Part shown: positions 6,298-6,389 of the stretch, piece by piece
How positions within the stretch are numbered: the first letter of the stretch is position 1
Layout of the letters: each line of letters opens with the position of its first letter
Assembly: GCA_945788675.1 (NCBI GenBank)
Contig: CALZMY010000049.1
Location: forward strand, 1 to 6,389
Origin: an uncultured Gammaproteobacteria bacterium
Lineage (GTDB): Bacteria; Pseudomonadota; Gammaproteobacteria; SZUA-140
Length of the DNA stretch: 6,389 nt
Direction of reading: 5' to 3'
Translations under genes and position numbers: made by a program
Notes under the pieces: model-generated
Seen by the model: the letters and a program-made list of their open reading frames with translations, nothing else
Databases searched by the model: none
What the model was told of the DNA's origin: nothing

Positions 6298-6389
6298 ATG
6301 TCTAATCTAAATCAAAGCAAAGAGAGACAACTGCTGAAGATGGTAGCCATCATCACGCTGATGATATTCACGCTAGTGGCATTCTCGGC
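6298..6389 (+). CDS. N-terminus of a secreted or membrane protein, probably the fimbrial tip subunit (partial, 3' end outside window)
   Basis: The ATG at 6298 lies one base after the usher stop (TAA-C-ATG), so the two genes are probably translationally coupled. Thirty complete codons are visible. A charged start, MSNLNQSKERQLLK, is followed by a hydrophobic stretch, MVAIITLMIFTLVAFS, consistent with a signal peptide or membrane anchor. No Shine-Dalgarno sequence is obvious. In subunit-chaperone-usher operons the next gene is usually the adhesive tip protein, and that is the basis for the proposal. Another membrane protein is possible, because no domain of the mature part is in the window. Confidence 0.55.
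   Translation, partial: MSNLNQSKERQLLKMVAIITLMIFTLVAFS

Overview
The window looks like a piece of a Gram-negative, probably gammaproteobacterial, chromosome of moderate GC. The evidence is Sec signal peptides, a periplasmic chaperone and an outer-membrane usher. I cannot name a species from the sequence.

Layout. (1) Positions 1-474, minus strand: the first 158 codons of a DUF4255 / Pvc16-N family protein, the cap or tail-terminator type found in extracellular contractile injection systems (eCIS, Pvc/Afp-like). Its 3' end lies beyond the window. (2) Positions 475-1394: about 920 bases without a confident gene. They hold several short inverted repeats, one candidate sigma70 promoter facing right, a 24-codon ORF with a good ribosome binding site (891-965), and a stretch at 991-1311 that may be a decayed ORF. 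(3) Positions 1395 to the end, plus strand: a chaperone-usher fimbrial operon in the order subunit, subunit, chaperone, usher, then the start of a fifth gene that is probably the tip subunit. The order subunits-chaperone-usher-tip is that of archaic (Csu-like) systems. However, the mature subunits, chaperone and usher contain no cysteine, so I do not assign a clade.

How it should work. Subunits are exported by Sec, held and folded by the chaperone in the periplasm, and polymerised through the outer-membrane usher into a surface fibre. The strong ribosome binding site of the second subunit (2286-2798), and a perfect 11-bp hairpin just after it, suggest that it is the abundant shaft pilin. The usher and first subunit have no recognisable Shine-Dalgarno sequence.

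Most interesting observation. The first subunit gene (1395-2075) carries about 60 residues in front of its export signal. These form two 24-residue motifs separated by 5 residues, the layout of the c-di-GMP-binding MshEN domain normally found at the N-terminus of MshE/GspE/PilB-type ATPases. Here the module is fused in frame to a signal/anchor segment and then a pilin domain paralogous to the next gene. This suggests a membrane-spanning fimbrial component with a cytoplasmic nucleotide-sensing or protein-docking end. Several signature residues are substituted, so c-di-GMP binding is open.
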